Numbered from the stretch's first letter, positions 1-10,320 are shown. The stretch: 64,000 nucleotides of DNA from JAHELQ01 sp965603365 (GCA_965603365.1 CBFDCR010000008.1:1-64000), one strand, 5' to 3'. Notes: generated from the sequence alone by a model not told the origin. Program-made: numbers and translations.

Positions 1-183
1 AAAGAAAGAGGGATGGGATTGGGTTTATCCATTACCAAAAAAATCGTTGAAAGACATAAAGGCTCAATCGATGTGAGAAGTGAAGTTGGTAAGGGCACTG
101 TTTTTTCCATTACACTGCCTATAACCCAAAACAGAAAAGGAAAGGAAAGTGAAGGAAAATATAAAGAAGGAGATTCAAAATGA
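1..183 (+). CDS. Sensor histidine kinase, C-terminal end only (cut by window edge)
   Basis: Reading frame 1 is open from the window edge to a TGA at 181-183, giving the last 60 residues of a histidine kinase. The G2 box of the HATPase_c domain is visible (GMGLGLSI at fragment residues 5-12), followed by the usual IVERHKGSI and GTVFSITLP strands. The end resembles the end of the kinase at 1417-4629, so the two are probably paralogues. Its stop codon overlaps the start of the next gene (ATGA at 180-183), which implies translational coupling with the receiver-cyclase protein as cognate partner. Nothing can be said about its sensor domain. Confidence 0.85.
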   Translation, partial: KERGMGLGLSITKKIVERHKGSIDVRSEVGKGTVFSITLPITQNRKGKESEGKYKEGDSK

Positions 184-1322
184 CAAACCCCAAACATAGG
201 TACAGGATCTTATTTGTGGATGATGATGCCGGGAATCTGAATTTCTTGAAACTGGCATTTCGTGGCGATTATCTTGTAAAATGCGCCAGTGATGGCGAGG
301 AGGCGTGGGAGATATTGAGAAAGGATGAAAACAAAGATATTGCCTTGATTCTTTCTGATGAGAGGATGCCGGGAATATCCGGGACCGACCTTTTAAAAAA
401 ATCTGTTGAAACCCATCCCGACACCATCCGCATGCTCATCACGGCTTTCCCGGACGTAAATGATTCTATTTATGATAGAAAAGAAATAGAAGTTGACATG
501 TATATCCGAAAACCGATTAGAGAGAAAATCCAGGAGCTTAGAGATATAATCAGAAATGCCGTGTGGATTTATGAATTAAGACGGGAAAATCAATTTTTAA
601 ATGAAGAAGTTATAGATATTATTGAGAACAATGTCCGCATCCGCAACCTTTTTTCAAAGTACCTTCCTCCTGATGCGATTAAAAAATTCGAAACAAAAGA
701 TCCCAAATCATTAAAACAGAGTGAAGAAAGAGTGGTGACCATTTTGCATTCAGATATTCGCGGGTTTACAGCTCTATCGGAAAGGTTAAGGTCCAGCCCG
801 AAAGAATTGGTAAATTTTTTGAATGACTACTTTGGAGTGATGTCAGAAGTAATTAATGGACACCATGGCTGTATTGACAAATATATTGGTGATGCAATCA
901 TGGCCACTTTTGGTGTTAAGGATTCAGAAATAATGGATCCTAAAAAAGATGCCCAAAACGCAGTAAAGTGCGCCCTGAAAATGCGAGAACTCCTCAAAGA
1001 GTTTAATAGGGCCGAAAGAAAGTCCAGCATACCTGATATCCATTTTGGCATAGGCATTAATACCGGAACAGTGGTATTGGGTAATATTGGTTCTGATTAT
1101 CTACTGGATTACACTGTTATCGGTGATGCAGTAAACATGGCATCCAGGATCGAGAATTTAACTTGCAAAACTCCAGATGCCATTCTAATCGGTAAGACAA
1201 CCTTCGAGTACACCAAAGATATTATTGGAAGTTATAAGGAAAAGAAACCCCGAATAAGGATAGGGGACCAAATGGTTCCCATCCAGGTATATGACATTTT
1301 CGACTTAAAGACAGAAAAATGA
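180..1322 (+). CDS. Response regulator with class III adenylate cyclase output domain
   Basis: 380 aa. Residues about 8-125 are a receiver domain with the acidic cluster D14-D16, phospho-acceptor D60 and conserved K111. A helical linker (about 126-175) leads to a class III nucleotidyl cyclase domain (about 182-350). The metal aspartates D191 (HSDIRGFT) and D237 (KYIGDAIMA) are present. So are the adenine-selecting pair K233 and D309 and the transition-state residues N318 and R322, so the protein should make cAMP from ATP. It is cytosolic, with no membrane segment. A ribosome binding site (AAGGAG) precedes ATG 180 and the gene overlaps the upstream kinase by 4 nt, so phosphorylation by that kinase probably controls cyclase activity. 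cAMP rather than cGMP is inferred from K233/D309. Confidence 0.9.
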   Translation: MTNPKHRYRILFVDDDAGNLNFLKLAFRGDYLVKCASDGEEAWEILRKDENKDIALILSDERMPGISGTDLLKKSVETHPDTIRMLITAFPDVNDSIYDRKEIEVDMYIRKPIREKIQELRDIIRNAVWIYELRRENQFLNEEVIDIIENNVRIRNLFSKYLPPDAIKKFETKDPKSLKQSEERVVTILHSDIRGFTALSERLRSSPKELVNFLNDYFGVMSEVINGHHGCIDKYIGDAIMATFGVKDSEIMDPKKDAQNAVKCALKMRELLKEFNRAERKSSIPDIHFGIGINTGTVVLGNIGSDYLLDYTVIGDAVNMASRIENLTCKTPDAILIGKTTFEYTKDIIGSYKEKKPRIRIGDQMVPIQVYDIFDLKTEK

Positions 1323-1416
1323 TGTCGCCAATAACTTTTTTTCAATCTTCAGTTAGGAATGACAGTCAACCAAGAGAACTTATAACAAAAAAATATGGTT
1401 AGAATCGAGGTGTTAA

Positions 1417-4400
1417 ATGAAACAAATAAATACATTTAAATTTTTATCTGTAGCGATCCTGGTCTTCATCTTTTCATTTCTGGATTTAAACGCAAGTCAT
1501 TATATCCGAAATTATACAGACAAAGATGGTTTATCGATGAATATAGGTCTATCAATCGTTCAAGATAAACAGGGTTATATCTGGATTGCCACCCAGGATG
1601 GATTAAACCGCTTTGATGGAGCTAATTTTGAAATTTTTAGAGAAAGCGAAGGCCTGCCTAATAACTTTATTAACTATCTCTATAATGACAAAAAAGGCCG
1701 ACTATGGGTTGCTACTCGGGAAGGTCTGGCGCTTCACGAAAACGAAAAATTCTTTTCGTATACTACCCAAACCGGTGATTTTTTCAAAAACAACATCAGT
1801 TGTATTGGAGAAAGCATGAAATATGGTTTACTGGCTGGAACCATAGGAGGACTGTGCATCATCAAGGGCCGGAAGTTGGCCGAATTCCCGTTGGAAAATT
1901 TACTTATCAAAGATAAGATTCAAGCTATTACCGTAGATCAGCATGATAGAATTTATCTTGGAACGCCGGGAAATGGGATTATTATCATTGACGATAATGA
2001 GGTAAGTCAAATCAGCAAAAAAGATAGCCTGGCAAGTAATTTTGTCAAATCTCTCCTGGTAGATGACGAAGAACTCTGGGTCGGGACCGATTCAGGTCTA
2101 ACTTTATTAAAAGATAATAAATTCGTCAGAACTTATACGAAAGAGAATTCAAAATTGTCCAGCAATGGGATCAACGCATTATTCAATGATGGGGAAAAAA
2201 GCTTGTGGATTGCAACGTCGGACGGCCTATATCAATATCAAAAGCAAGATGAGATACTCTCAAAACATCCGAAATCGGATCTGCTGGCGGGGAACAGGAT
2301 TCTCTCTGTTTTCAAAGATAAAGCCGGGGATTTGTGGATTGGGGCCTACGGCGGGGTCAGCCATTTAGGGAAAAGTAAATTTATAACCTGCTCCAAAGAA
2401 GACGGGTTGCCTTCAAATTCTGTTTTTGGAATTTATTCTGCTGATGATGGCAAGCTATGGGTGGCCACTTATGGAGGTGTTGTCGTTATTGACGAATCAG
2501 ACAATATAACTCAAACTTTTACTACACGTGATGAATTACCCAGTAACTCGGTCATTACAATAGCTGGCGATAGAGAAGGAAACATCTGGATAGGCACATA
2601 CGAAGGGGGATTGGTACGATATTCTGATGGTAAATTTAAAGTATTCGACCAGAAAGATGGCCTACCTAATAATAATGTCAGGATTGTATATGTGGATCCA
2701 AAAGATAATTTGTGGCTGGCCGTGGACAAAGAGGGTTTGATACTTTTCGATAAAAATAAAAAAAATGACTATATAACGCTGCACTATAATACCGAATCTA
2801 ATCCAAGACTCATAAGCGATGATGTGCGGACTATTTATGATGATGAATTAGGGAATCTCTGGGTTGGGCTGGATGAAGGTCTGTGTAAATTTACCGATAT
2901 AAAGTCAAACAAAGAGAAGCCAAAAGAGTACCTAAAAGGACATTATATAAGTGGAATATTAAAAGATAAAGATAGAGATGGCTACTGGATTACGACTTTC
3001 GATGATGGCATTTACTTTCTTAACGAAAATCTTTCGGGAAGTAAAATGTTAACAAGATACTCAGATCGCGTAAACTTCCCCAATAATAATCTATATGGAA
3101 TAGTTAAAGATAAGAATGGATGGCTGTGGTTGCCCACTAATTCTGGAATCTTGAGATTTAATCCTCAAACAGAAAAGTTTGACCACTATACTATAAATGA
3201 TGGTTTACCTGCAAATGAAAATAATGCTTACGGCGGTATTATGGACAAAAAAGAAAGAATCTGGTTCAGTACCCATAAAGGCATAGCTCGTATTAAGCCT
3301 TATGATATTCTTATCAATGAAACGCCTCCTTCTGTATATATTGAGCAATTAGAGGTTGATAAAAAGCCAATCGATTTACATGGAGGCATCCAAATTTCTC
3401 TTGATCCCAACCCCCAAAATGTTTACATTAAATTCACAGCCTTGAGTTATCAGTTTCCCGAAGGCGTAAAATTCAAGATTCGGTTGGATGGTTTTCATAA
3501 ACCTGATGAATGGTTTGAACCTCTAGGTAACATCCGGTTTGCGGAGTATACCAATCTTTCACCTGGAGATTATACTTTTAAAGTCAAAGCCGCCAACAGT
3601 GACGGCATCTGGAATGAAGAGGGTGCTAGTCTTGCATTCACCATTAATCCGTCATTTTTCCAGACTGTCTGGTTCTATGTGACATTATTGATAGTTATAC
3701 TTGCATTTATCGCCGGTTGTATTCAATACCGGACGGACCAACAAAGAAGGCGGCAAAAGGAACTCAAGCAAAGAGTCGAGGAACGAACCAGAGAATTGAA
3801 AGAAACACAGGTGCAGTTGATCCAGCAGGGGAAAATGGCGTCGTTGGGGGAGATGGCTGCGGGTCTAGCCCATGAGATGAACAACCCGGCCAATTATATC
3901 TATGGGAATATCGATTTTTTACAGAAGTTTATTAAGGACATTGAATCGGTTTTAGCCGAATATATGAAATTGGACCTGCCGGAGGACCATAAAATCAAAA
4001 AAATACGAGAAGAACTGGACATTGATAAAAAGCTTGAGGAACTGGGTGGGTTGGTGAAATATGTCAAAGAGGGGGCCACCAGGATTTCGGATATCGTTAG
4101 AGATTTGAGATTTTTCGTGGGTAAGGATGAGCCTGAATTGCAGAAAATTGACATCCACAAAAACATCGAAACAACCTTAAACTTGCTGCACAACAAAACC
4201 AAAGACAGGATAAAGATCAGGAAAGAGTTTGGAAATATCCCTGAAATTAAGGGATCATCCAGTCAATTAAACCAGGTTTTTATGAATATTTTATCCAATG
4301 CCGCCGATGCCATTCCTGAAGAGGGGATTATAACTATCGAAACCAAGATGAAGGACAACAATAATTTGATTATAAAAATTTCAGATACCGGTGAAGGCAT

Positions 4401-4629
4401 ATCACTCGAAAATCAAACCAGGATCTTCGATCCCTTTTTTACCACCAGAACTAAAGAGCAAGGGATGGGCTTGGGATTGAGCATCTCCAAAAAGGTGATT
4501 GAAAAACACAACGGTACAATTGAAGTAGATAGTCATGTGGGGGAAGGTACAACCTTTACGGTGACCTTGCCTATTAAGTCTAAGCGACCCAGGAAGAAAA
4601 TGAAAAAAATAATACGAAAAGGAGGTTAA
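1417..4629 (+). CDS. Periplasmic regulator-propeller sensor histidine kinase
   Basis: 1070 aa. There is an N-terminal signal segment (residues 1-26). About 600 residues of two-component regulator propeller repeats follow (recurring DGLP-N-[IV] and G-LW-[AGI]-T motifs), which would form two periplasmic beta-propellers. A Y_Y_Y domain lies at about 655-740 and a transmembrane helix at about 748-770. A coiled coil leads to a HisKA domain with phospho-acceptor H819 (LAHEMNNP). The HATPase domain has N961 in the N box, D990 in DTGEGIS, FDPFFTT, and GMGLGLS in G2. There is no receiver on the chain. The partner is the receiver-pseudocyclase gene that starts 4 nt downstream. The ligand is unknown; propeller sensors of this type often respond to polysaccharide fragments in Bacteroidota, which is only a weak guide here. 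Confidence 0.9.
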   Translation: MKQINTFKFLSVAILVFIFSFLDLNASHYIRNYTDKDGLSMNIGLSIVQDKQGYIWIATQDGLNRFDGANFEIFRESEGLPNNFINYLYNDKKGRLWVATREGLALHENEKFFSYTTQTGDFFKNNISCIGESMKYGLLAGTIGGLCIIKGRKLAEFPLENLLIKDKIQAITVDQHDRIYLGTPGNGIIIIDDNEVSQISKKDSLASNFVKSLLVDDEELWVGTDSGLTLLKDNKFVRTYTKENSKLSSNGINALFNDGEKSLWIATSDGLYQYQKQDEILSKHPKSDLLAGNRILSVFKDKAGDLWIGAYGGVSHLGKSKFITCSKEDGLPSNSVFGIYSADDGKLWVATYGGVVVIDESDNITQTFTTRDELPSNSVITIAGDREGNIWIGTYEGGLVRYSDGKFKVFDQKDGLPNNNVRIVYVDPKDNLWLAVDKEGLILFDKNKKNDYITLHYNTESNPRLISDDVRTIYDDELGNLWVGLDEGLCKFTDIKSNKEKPKEYLKGHYISGILKDKDRDGYWITTFDDGIYFLNENLSGSKMLTRYSDRVNFPNNNLYGIVKDKNGWLWLPTNSGILRFNPQTEKFDHYTINDGLPANENNAYGGIMDKKERIWFSTHKGIARIKPYDILINETPPSVYIEQLEVDKKPIDLHGGIQISLDPNPQNVYIKFTALSYQFPEGVKFKIRLDGFHKPDEWFEPLGNIRFAEYTNLSPGDYTFKVKAANSDGIWNEEGASLAFTINPSFFQTVWFYVTLLIVILAFIAGCIQYRTDQQRRRQKELKQRVEERTRELKETQVQLIQQGKMASLGEMAAGLAHEMNNPANYIYGNIDFLQKFIKDIESVLAEYMKLDLPEDHKIKKIREELDIDKKLEELGGLVKYVKEGATRISDIVRDLRFFVGKDEPELQKIDIHKNIETTLNLLHNKTKDRIKIRKEFGNIPEIKGSSSQLNQVFMNILSNAADAIPEEGIITIETKMKDNNNLIIKISDTGEGISLENQTRIFDPFFTTRTKEQGMGLGLSISKKVIEKHNGTIEVDSHVGEGTTFTVTLPIKSKRPRKKMKKIIRKGG

Positions 4630-4633
4630 AGCA

Positions 4634-5773
4634 ATGACGAATAATGGGCATATGTACAAAATCTTGATTGTGGATGACGATCCGGGAAATATTAACTTTT
4701 TGAGGTTGGCACTACGGGATGATTACCTGGTTTTAATTGCCGAGGATGGGCTGGCGGGGATGGATATATTGAAAAGGCCGGAAAATATCGACATTGCCTT
4801 AATTTTAACGGATGAACGGATGCCCAAAATATCCGGGACTGAATTATTAAAAGAATCCCTGGACACACACCCCAACACCATCCGCTGGCTCATCACCGCC
4901 TATCCTGAAAAAAAGGATTCCATTTACGACAAAAAGGCTATCCAGGTAGACCGGTACATCCGCAAACCCATCCAGGATAGGATCGATGAACTCAAAGATG
5001 ATGTCAGGGCTGCCATTAAATTGTTTGAGTTAAGGAGACAGAACCGGTATCTACTGAAAGAAATTGCCCAGATCAATGAGAATTACGACCGTCTTAGAAG
5101 TGAACTCAAGAAGTTTCTTCCTGAATTTCGAAGCCGAAAACTCAGGAAAAATGATCTGGAATTGCTGGAAAAGATAGAAGAAAAGGATGTGACTGTATTG
5201 TATGCCAATATGCGCAATTTCGTGGATTTATGCAGCAGGCTGAACTATAAAGATTTGTTCATCCGGTTAAACCAGTATTTGAATGAAATGTCGGGAGTGA
5301 TTGTCAAACACAACGGTGCCATTATTCAGTATACAAGAGAGGCTATCCTGGCTGCATTTGGCCTCAATGAACCTTCAAAAAGCAGCCCGGAGGAAGACGC
5401 CAGGGACGCGCTGCGCTGTGCCTTAGAGATGAAGGAAGCGTTGGAAGGGTTTAACAAAAATCTCAAAAGCGACAACATACCCGATATCCATTTCGGCGTT
5501 GGCATAAGTAGCGGCCAGGTTGGTGTCGGTAGCGTGGGTTCCGATTACCTCATAAATCTCACTGTTATAGGAAAAGTGGTAAGCACGGCTATATGGATGC
5601 AAAACGAAGTGAGAGAAACGCAAAACCCCATTATTATCGGAGAAGAGACCCACAACCGGGCTAAAAATATACTTAAAATAAAATGTACTAAACACCTTAT
5701 GGAGAGAGAATGTGGAGATAAGTCTGAAATCATCCGGGCGTATTTAGTTGACAGCCTGGAGTCAAAAAACTGA
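4634..5773 (+). CDS. Response regulator with degenerate (pseudo-) cyclase domain
   Basis: 379 aa, colinear with the protein at 180-1322. The receiver is intact (D14-D16, acceptor D60, IRKP lysine). In the cyclase domain the catalytic positions are replaced: HSDIRGFT has become YANMRNF (metal Asp to Asn), DKYIGDA has become IQYTREA (Lys to Gln, metal Asp to Glu), and the D-x-T-V-I-G aspartate is Asn. The N-x-x-x-R pair has become S and W. The fold should persist (FGVGISSG, GSDYL retained) but catalysis should not. AGGAGG lies 8 nt before the ATG. It may act as a phosphorylation-dependent partner or sink, possibly by dimerising with the active paralogue, since class III cyclase sites form at dimer interfaces. 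Confidence 0.85.
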   Translation: MTNNGHMYKILIVDDDPGNINFLRLALRDDYLVLIAEDGLAGMDILKRPENIDIALILTDERMPKISGTELLKESLDTHPNTIRWLITAYPEKKDSIYDKKAIQVDRYIRKPIQDRIDELKDDVRAAIKLFELRRQNRYLLKEIAQINENYDRLRSELKKFLPEFRSRKLRKNDLELLEKIEEKDVTVLYANMRNFVDLCSRLNYKDLFIRLNQYLNEMSGVIVKHNGAIIQYTREAILAAFGLNEPSKSSPEEDARDALRCALEMKEALEGFNKNLKSDNIPDIHFGVGISSGQVGVGSVGSDYLINLTVIGKVVSTAIWMQNEVRETQNPIIIGEETHNRAKNILKIKCTKHLMERECGDKSEIIRAYLVDSLESKN

Positions 5774-5869
5774 TCTTTTGATGGAAAAACTTGATTGATG
5801 GGGGGGTGTGGATTGTCATTGGGGGAAAAATGTCTTATAATTTTTCTATAAGACCGTAATAAGGTGAAA

Positions 5870-7567
5870 ATGGACTCAAATAAAAAATTGAAGGCCAATG
5901 AAGCAGAGAATTTATCCGAAGCATTATCTTCCTGTATCTGGGATTTATCCGCTTCGTTTTCGGAGCTCATCTCACCGGGCCAAACAATGGCCTCAATCCT
6001 GGAATATTTCGACAAGGCCGGGCAGAAATTTTCGGCCGCCTTTATCTACAAGGAGCCCGACAGCAAAATTTTCTTTCATATCAAAGACCGCCGCCATCTC
6101 AGCGGTGAACCGGTCGATATTGAGCATTTCAACAGCTTCCGCAAGGCCATGATTACCGATCAACCGGTACCGCTGAATAAAAAAGAAGCCCTGCGATTAT
6201 TTGATAACCCCGACCAGAAATCGATTGCTTTTCCGATCTCCCACCAGCACCATTTATTCGGATTTCTCCTGTTAAATCCCCTAAAGGAGGGTACTATCCT
6301 GGAGCGAGAAATATTCCAGGTACATGCATTTGTAAAGGTAATCGCCAACTCTTTTTACAACTCTTATCTTCTCAAAGAGATAGATATAAATGAGACAGCC
6401 AAAGCCGATATTTCAAAAGCGGATGACGAAACAAACCCGGTGGAATTACTAAAAAATGAGGCGTTACAGGAGATTTTGCCCGTTGTTTTTCACAAGCTGA
6501 AAAATAAACTGACCCCCATCCTGGGTTATGCCCAGATTTTGTTATCCAAATTGGAAGATGATGCCCTGAAAGAGAGAATCCGCCGGGTGGAAAAGAATGC
6601 CGAAGAGTTAACCGATCTCTTGAACCTGTTAAGGGGCTATTTCAGCGGGAAACAAAAGGGGAAGCAAAGGGAAAGCATCAACAGGATCGTTTACCGCTTA
6701 AAAGAGTATTTTAGCGATATTGAAAACAATAACAATATAAAGATCAAGACCAAAATGGATTATAGGATCTCCGACGATCTCTTCACTCCCGGTCAATTGG
6801 AATGCCTGATCACCAACCTGGTAGATAACGCTGTTTTGGCCATCAAGGCAAAAGGTCTTCAAAACGGAATGATTACGGTGCAAACGAAACAGTTGAAAAA
6901 CAATTACAAATTGATCGTCAAGGACAACGGCATCGGCATAAACCGGAATGAACTTCCCCGGATTTGGGCCCCTTTTTATTCTCAATTCTCCGGCAGACCC
7001 GGCCTGGGACTTTCGGCCTGCGAGAGGATTATCGCCAATCACGGCGCCCAATTTTGCGCCAACAGCGTGGAAGGAGAATATACCGAATTCCAGGTTATTT
7101 TTAAGAATCAATTGGTGCAGTTGCAAACAACCGGGATGGTAGATGAAAAAGATGACACCACCTTTAGCGGAAACATTCTCATTGCCGATCCAGAGGAGTA
7201 TTTGTTGGATCTCATGAAGGAAATGCTTATCCCCGGGGGAAATTTTGAAATACTGACCACCACCAGTGGCGAAGAAGCCGCTGCTTTAATTAATTCCTAT
7301 CCCTTTGACCTCATTATTACGGATTTTTTGCTGCCCCAGATGGGTGGAACCGAGATGTATAACCTGTTAAAATCAAAAAAAATGGAAAATCGAATCATCA
7401 TGTTAACCCCGGATAACCACTACAATGAGATAAAGGCGTTTTTAACAAAAAACCGAATCAAATCTTTGAAAAAGCCTCTCGAACTATTAAAATTTAAGCG
7501 AAAAATTCTGGAAAAAATGGCAAAAATTCAGAAGTCCCACCGAGAAGGGAAATCGAAGATGGTCTGA
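5870..7567 (+). CDS. Cytosolic hybrid histidine kinase with C-terminal receiver
   Basis: 565 aa from ATG 5870; an in-frame GTG at 5864 would add two residues, and neither has a strong Shine-Dalgarno. Residues about 1-165 look like a GAF-type sensor domain with no membrane segment. A HisKA-like segment carries FHKLKNKLTPI (His about 208). The HATPase region has TNLVDNA, KDNGIGI and GRPGLGLS. A C-terminal receiver (about 430-550) has acceptor Asp in ITDFLLP and a conserved Lys in LKKPLE. It follows the pseudocyclase gene after 96 nt and is followed 17 nt later by ppdK, so it may belong with either the cyclase modules or the metabolic operon. Its stop region overlaps the first ATG of the ppdK frame. 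Confidence 0.8.
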   Translation: MDSNKKLKANEAENLSEALSSCIWDLSASFSELISPGQTMASILEYFDKAGQKFSAAFIYKEPDSKIFFHIKDRRHLSGEPVDIEHFNSFRKAMITDQPVPLNKKEALRLFDNPDQKSIAFPISHQHHLFGFLLLNPLKEGTILEREIFQVHAFVKVIANSFYNSYLLKEIDINETAKADISKADDETNPVELLKNEALQEILPVVFHKLKNKLTPILGYAQILLSKLEDDALKERIRRVEKNAEELTDLLNLLRGYFSGKQKGKQRESINRIVYRLKEYFSDIENNNNIKIKTKMDYRISDDLFTPGQLECLITNLVDNAVLAIKAKGLQNGMITVQTKQLKNNYKLIVKDNGIGINRNELPRIWAPFYSQFSGRPGLGLSACERIIANHGAQFCANSVEGEYTEFQVIFKNQLVQLQTTGMVDEKDDTTFSGNILIADPEEYLLDLMKEMLIPGGNFEILTTTSGEEAAALINSYPFDLIITDFLLPQMGGTEMYNLLKSKKMENRIIMLTPDNHYNEIKAFLTKNRIKSLKKPLELLKFKRKILEKMAKIQKSHREGKSKMV

Positions 7568-7584
7568 TGATAAGGAGGCATATC

Positions 7585-10320
7585 GTGAAAACAAAGTATG
7601 TATATTTTTTCTCAAAAGATTTTAGCGAAGGCAAAAAAGAGTTAAAGGCTTTGCTGGGCGGAAAGGGCGCCAACCTTGCCGAAATGTGCAGTTTGGGCCT
7701 GCCTATACCGCCAGGATTTACCATTACCACCGAAGTCTGCGACCTCTATTATAAAAACAATCGCAACTACCCGGAGGGTCTAAAAAAGCAGGTGGACGAA
7801 AACCTGGCCAGACTGGAAAACCTGATGGGCAAGAAATTGGGGGATAAAGACAATCCCCTATTGGTCTCGGTTCGTTCCGGGGCTGCGGTTTCTATGCCCG
7901 GCATGATGGATACGGTGCTGAACCTGGGGATGACCGACAAAACTGTGCAGCGCTTAGCCATACTCTCCGTCAACGAGAGATTTGCCTTTGACTCTTACCG
8001 GCGATTTATCCAGATGTTCGGCAACGTGGTACTGGAGATCGACCATGAAAAATTTGAAAAAATTTTAGAAACGCAAAAGCATAAAAAGGGTATCAGGTCG
8101 GATGTGGATTTAGAGGTGGATGACCTGAAAGAGATCGTCAAAAAATACAAGGAGTTGGTCAAGGGGGAGACGGGTGAGGAGTTTCCCCAGGATCCCCAAA
8201 AGCAGCTCTGGAAATCCATTGATGCGGTCTTCAATTCCTGGAATAATCCCCGGGCCGTTAAATACCGGGCCTTAAACAACATTAGCGGGCTGTTGGGCAC
8301 CGCCATAAATGTCCAGGCCATGGTATTCGGTAATATGGGACAGAACAGCGCCACCGGCGTCGCCTTTACCCGGGACCCCTCCACCGGTGAGAAGGATTTC
8401 TACGGCGAGTTCCTCGTCAATGCCCAGGGAGAAGACGTGGTGGCCGGCATTCGAACCCCCCAGGAAATCACCCTGAAAAAATCGAAAGAGTGGGCGGCGG
8501 CCAACGACATCCCCGAAAAGGAGAGAGGGACAAAATATCCTGCCCTCGAAGAGATTATGCCGCAAACGTATGAACAAATGGTCGAAATATACCGGAAGCT
8601 GGAGAGGCACTACCGGGATATGCAGGACATGGAATTCACCATCCAGGAGGGGAAATTGTTTTTCCTGCAAACCAGGAACGGCAAGAGGACCGGCTTTGCG
8701 GCCTTAAAGATTGCCGTTGACATGATGCATGAAGGGTTGATCAACAAACGGGAAGCGGTAAAGCGCGTATCGCCGGAGCAACTGGACCAACTGCTTCATC
8801 CCAATATCGATCCCCTGTTAAAATACTCGGCCATCGGCAGGGGACTGCCGGCATCGCCGGGAGCGGCGGTGGGGAAAATAGTATTTACGGCCGAACGGGC
8901 CGAAGAGATGGCCCAAAAGGGAGAACAGGTCGTGCTGGTGCGAAAAGAGACCTCCCCGGAGGATATCGGCGGTATGAATGCCGCCCAGGGAATTCTCACC
9001 GCCACCGGCGGCATGACCTCCCATGCGGCGGTGGTAGCCCGGGGCATGGGCAAGTGCTGCGTGGCCGGCTGCGGCGACCTGGTGATCAAATCCGGCAATA
9101 CCTGTGAAATCTCCGGCAGGACCTTTAAAGAGGGCGACTATATTACCCTGAACGGCTCCACCGGCGAGGTGATCGAGGGACAACTGGAGCTGATTATCCC
9201 CGATATTTCCGGGGAGTTTGGCGAATTTATGAGTTGGGTAGACGAGGAGCGGGACATCGGCGTCAGGACCAATGCCGATACACCCCGAGACGCCCGGATT
9301 GCCAGGGATTTCGGTGCCGAAGGCATCGGCCTTTGCCGTACCGAACACATGTTCTTCGAAGGAGACCGCATCGATGCCTTCAGGGAGATGATCCTGGCCA
9401 AAGATAAAACCGGCCGGGTGAAGGCTTTGAAAAAAATCTTGCCCATGCAGATGGAAGATTTTGTGAAGATTTTTGAGGTCATGGACGGGTTTCCGGTGAC
9501 CATCCGGATGCTGGACCCGCCTCTCCACGAATTTTTACCCCATACCAAAGAGGAACAAAAAGAACTGGCCGAGATGATGGGGGTATCGTTTGCCGAAGTC
9601 AGGCAAAAAACCGAAAGTCTCAGGGAGTTCAACCCCATGCTGGGTCACCGGGGCTGTCGGCTGGCCATCGCCTATCCGGAAATCGCCGAAATGCAGGCCG
9701 AAGCCATTATCCGGGCGGCCTTGAAAGCGAAACAACAGGGCATCAAAGTATTACCGGAAATCATGATACCCCTGACCGGAACCCACCGGGAGCTGGAGTA
9801 TTTACACGACATTATCTTTCGGAAAGCCGTGGAGATCTTTAAAGTGGAAAACGACTCCGTCGAATATCTGCTGGGCACCATGATTGAAGTACCCCGGGCC
9901 TGCGTGGTGGCGGACAAAATCGCCCATATTGCCCGCTTTTTCTCCTTCGGCACCAACGATTTGACCCAGATGACCTTCGGCTATTCCCGGGACGATGCCG
10001 GCGTGTTCCTGCCCGATTATCTCCAGAAAGAGATACTGCCCAAAGACCCCTTCCAGATCCTGGACCGGCCAGGGGTCGGCGAACTGGTGAAGCTGGGTAT
10101 CCAGAAAGGCCGGCATACCAATCCCGATTTGAAGGTGGGAATCTGCGGCGAGCACGGCGGCGAACCCAATTCCATCGAGTTCTGCTACATGGCCGGCATG
10201 AACTATGTCTCCTGTTCCCCCTACCGGGTGCCCATTGCCCGCCTGGCGGCAGCCCAGACTAAAATCAAAAAGGAAGAGGGAAAATTAGATGCCAAGCTTA
10301 GCGAGATTTTTCAAGCTTGA
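7585..10320 (+). CDS. ppdK: Pyruvate, phosphate dikinase
   Basis: 911 aa, the usual length. It interconverts pyruvate, ATP and phosphate with PEP, AMP and pyrophosphate, linking pyruvate to gluconeogenesis or PPi-dependent glycolysis. Visible parts are the N-terminal ATP-grasp domain (KGANLAEM, SVRSGAAVSMPGMMDTVLNLG), the swivelling phosphohistidine domain with H480 in GGMTSHAAVVARG, and the C-terminal TIM-barrel PEP domain with GTNDLTQ and catalytic C854 in GICGEHGG. I chose GTG 7585 because AAGGAGG lies 6 nt before it and the protein then starts KTKYVYFF, typical of the family. An upstream in-frame ATG at 7567 has no such site. The 3' end overlaps the permease gene by 32 nt. Confidence 0.95.
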   Translation: MKTKYVYFFSKDFSEGKKELKALLGGKGANLAEMCSLGLPIPPGFTITTEVCDLYYKNNRNYPEGLKKQVDENLARLENLMGKKLGDKDNPLLVSVRSGAAVSMPGMMDTVLNLGMTDKTVQRLAILSVNERFAFDSYRRFIQMFGNVVLEIDHEKFEKILETQKHKKGIRSDVDLEVDDLKEIVKKYKELVKGETGEEFPQDPQKQLWKSIDAVFNSWNNPRAVKYRALNNISGLLGTAINVQAMVFGNMGQNSATGVAFTRDPSTGEKDFYGEFLVNAQGEDVVAGIRTPQEITLKKSKEWAAANDIPEKERGTKYPALEEIMPQTYEQMVEIYRKLERHYRDMQDMEFTIQEGKLFFLQTRNGKRTGFAALKIAVDMMHEGLINKREAVKRVSPEQLDQLLHPNIDPLLKYSAIGRGLPASPGAAVGKIVFTAERAEEMAQKGEQVVLVRKETSPEDIGGMNAAQGILTATGGMTSHAAVVARGMGKCCVAGCGDLVIKSGNTCEISGRTFKEGDYITLNGSTGEVIEGQLELIIPDISGEFGEFMSWVDEERDIGVRTNADTPRDARIARDFGAEGIGLCRTEHMFFEGDRIDAFREMILAKDKTGRVKALKKILPMQMEDFVKIFEVMDGFPVTIRMLDPPLHEFLPHTKEEQKELAEMMGVSFAEVRQKTESLREFNPMLGHRGCRLAIAYPEIAEMQAEAIIRAALKAKQQGIKVLPEIMIPLTGTHRELEYLHDIIFRKAVEIFKVENDSVEYLLGTMIEVPRACVVADKIAHIARFFSFGTNDLTQMTFGYSRDDAGVFLPDYLQKEILPKDPFQILDRPGVGELVKLGIQKGRHTNPDLKVGICGEHGGEPNSIEFCYMAGMNYVSCSPYRVPIARLAAAQTKIKKEEGKLDAKLSEIFQA

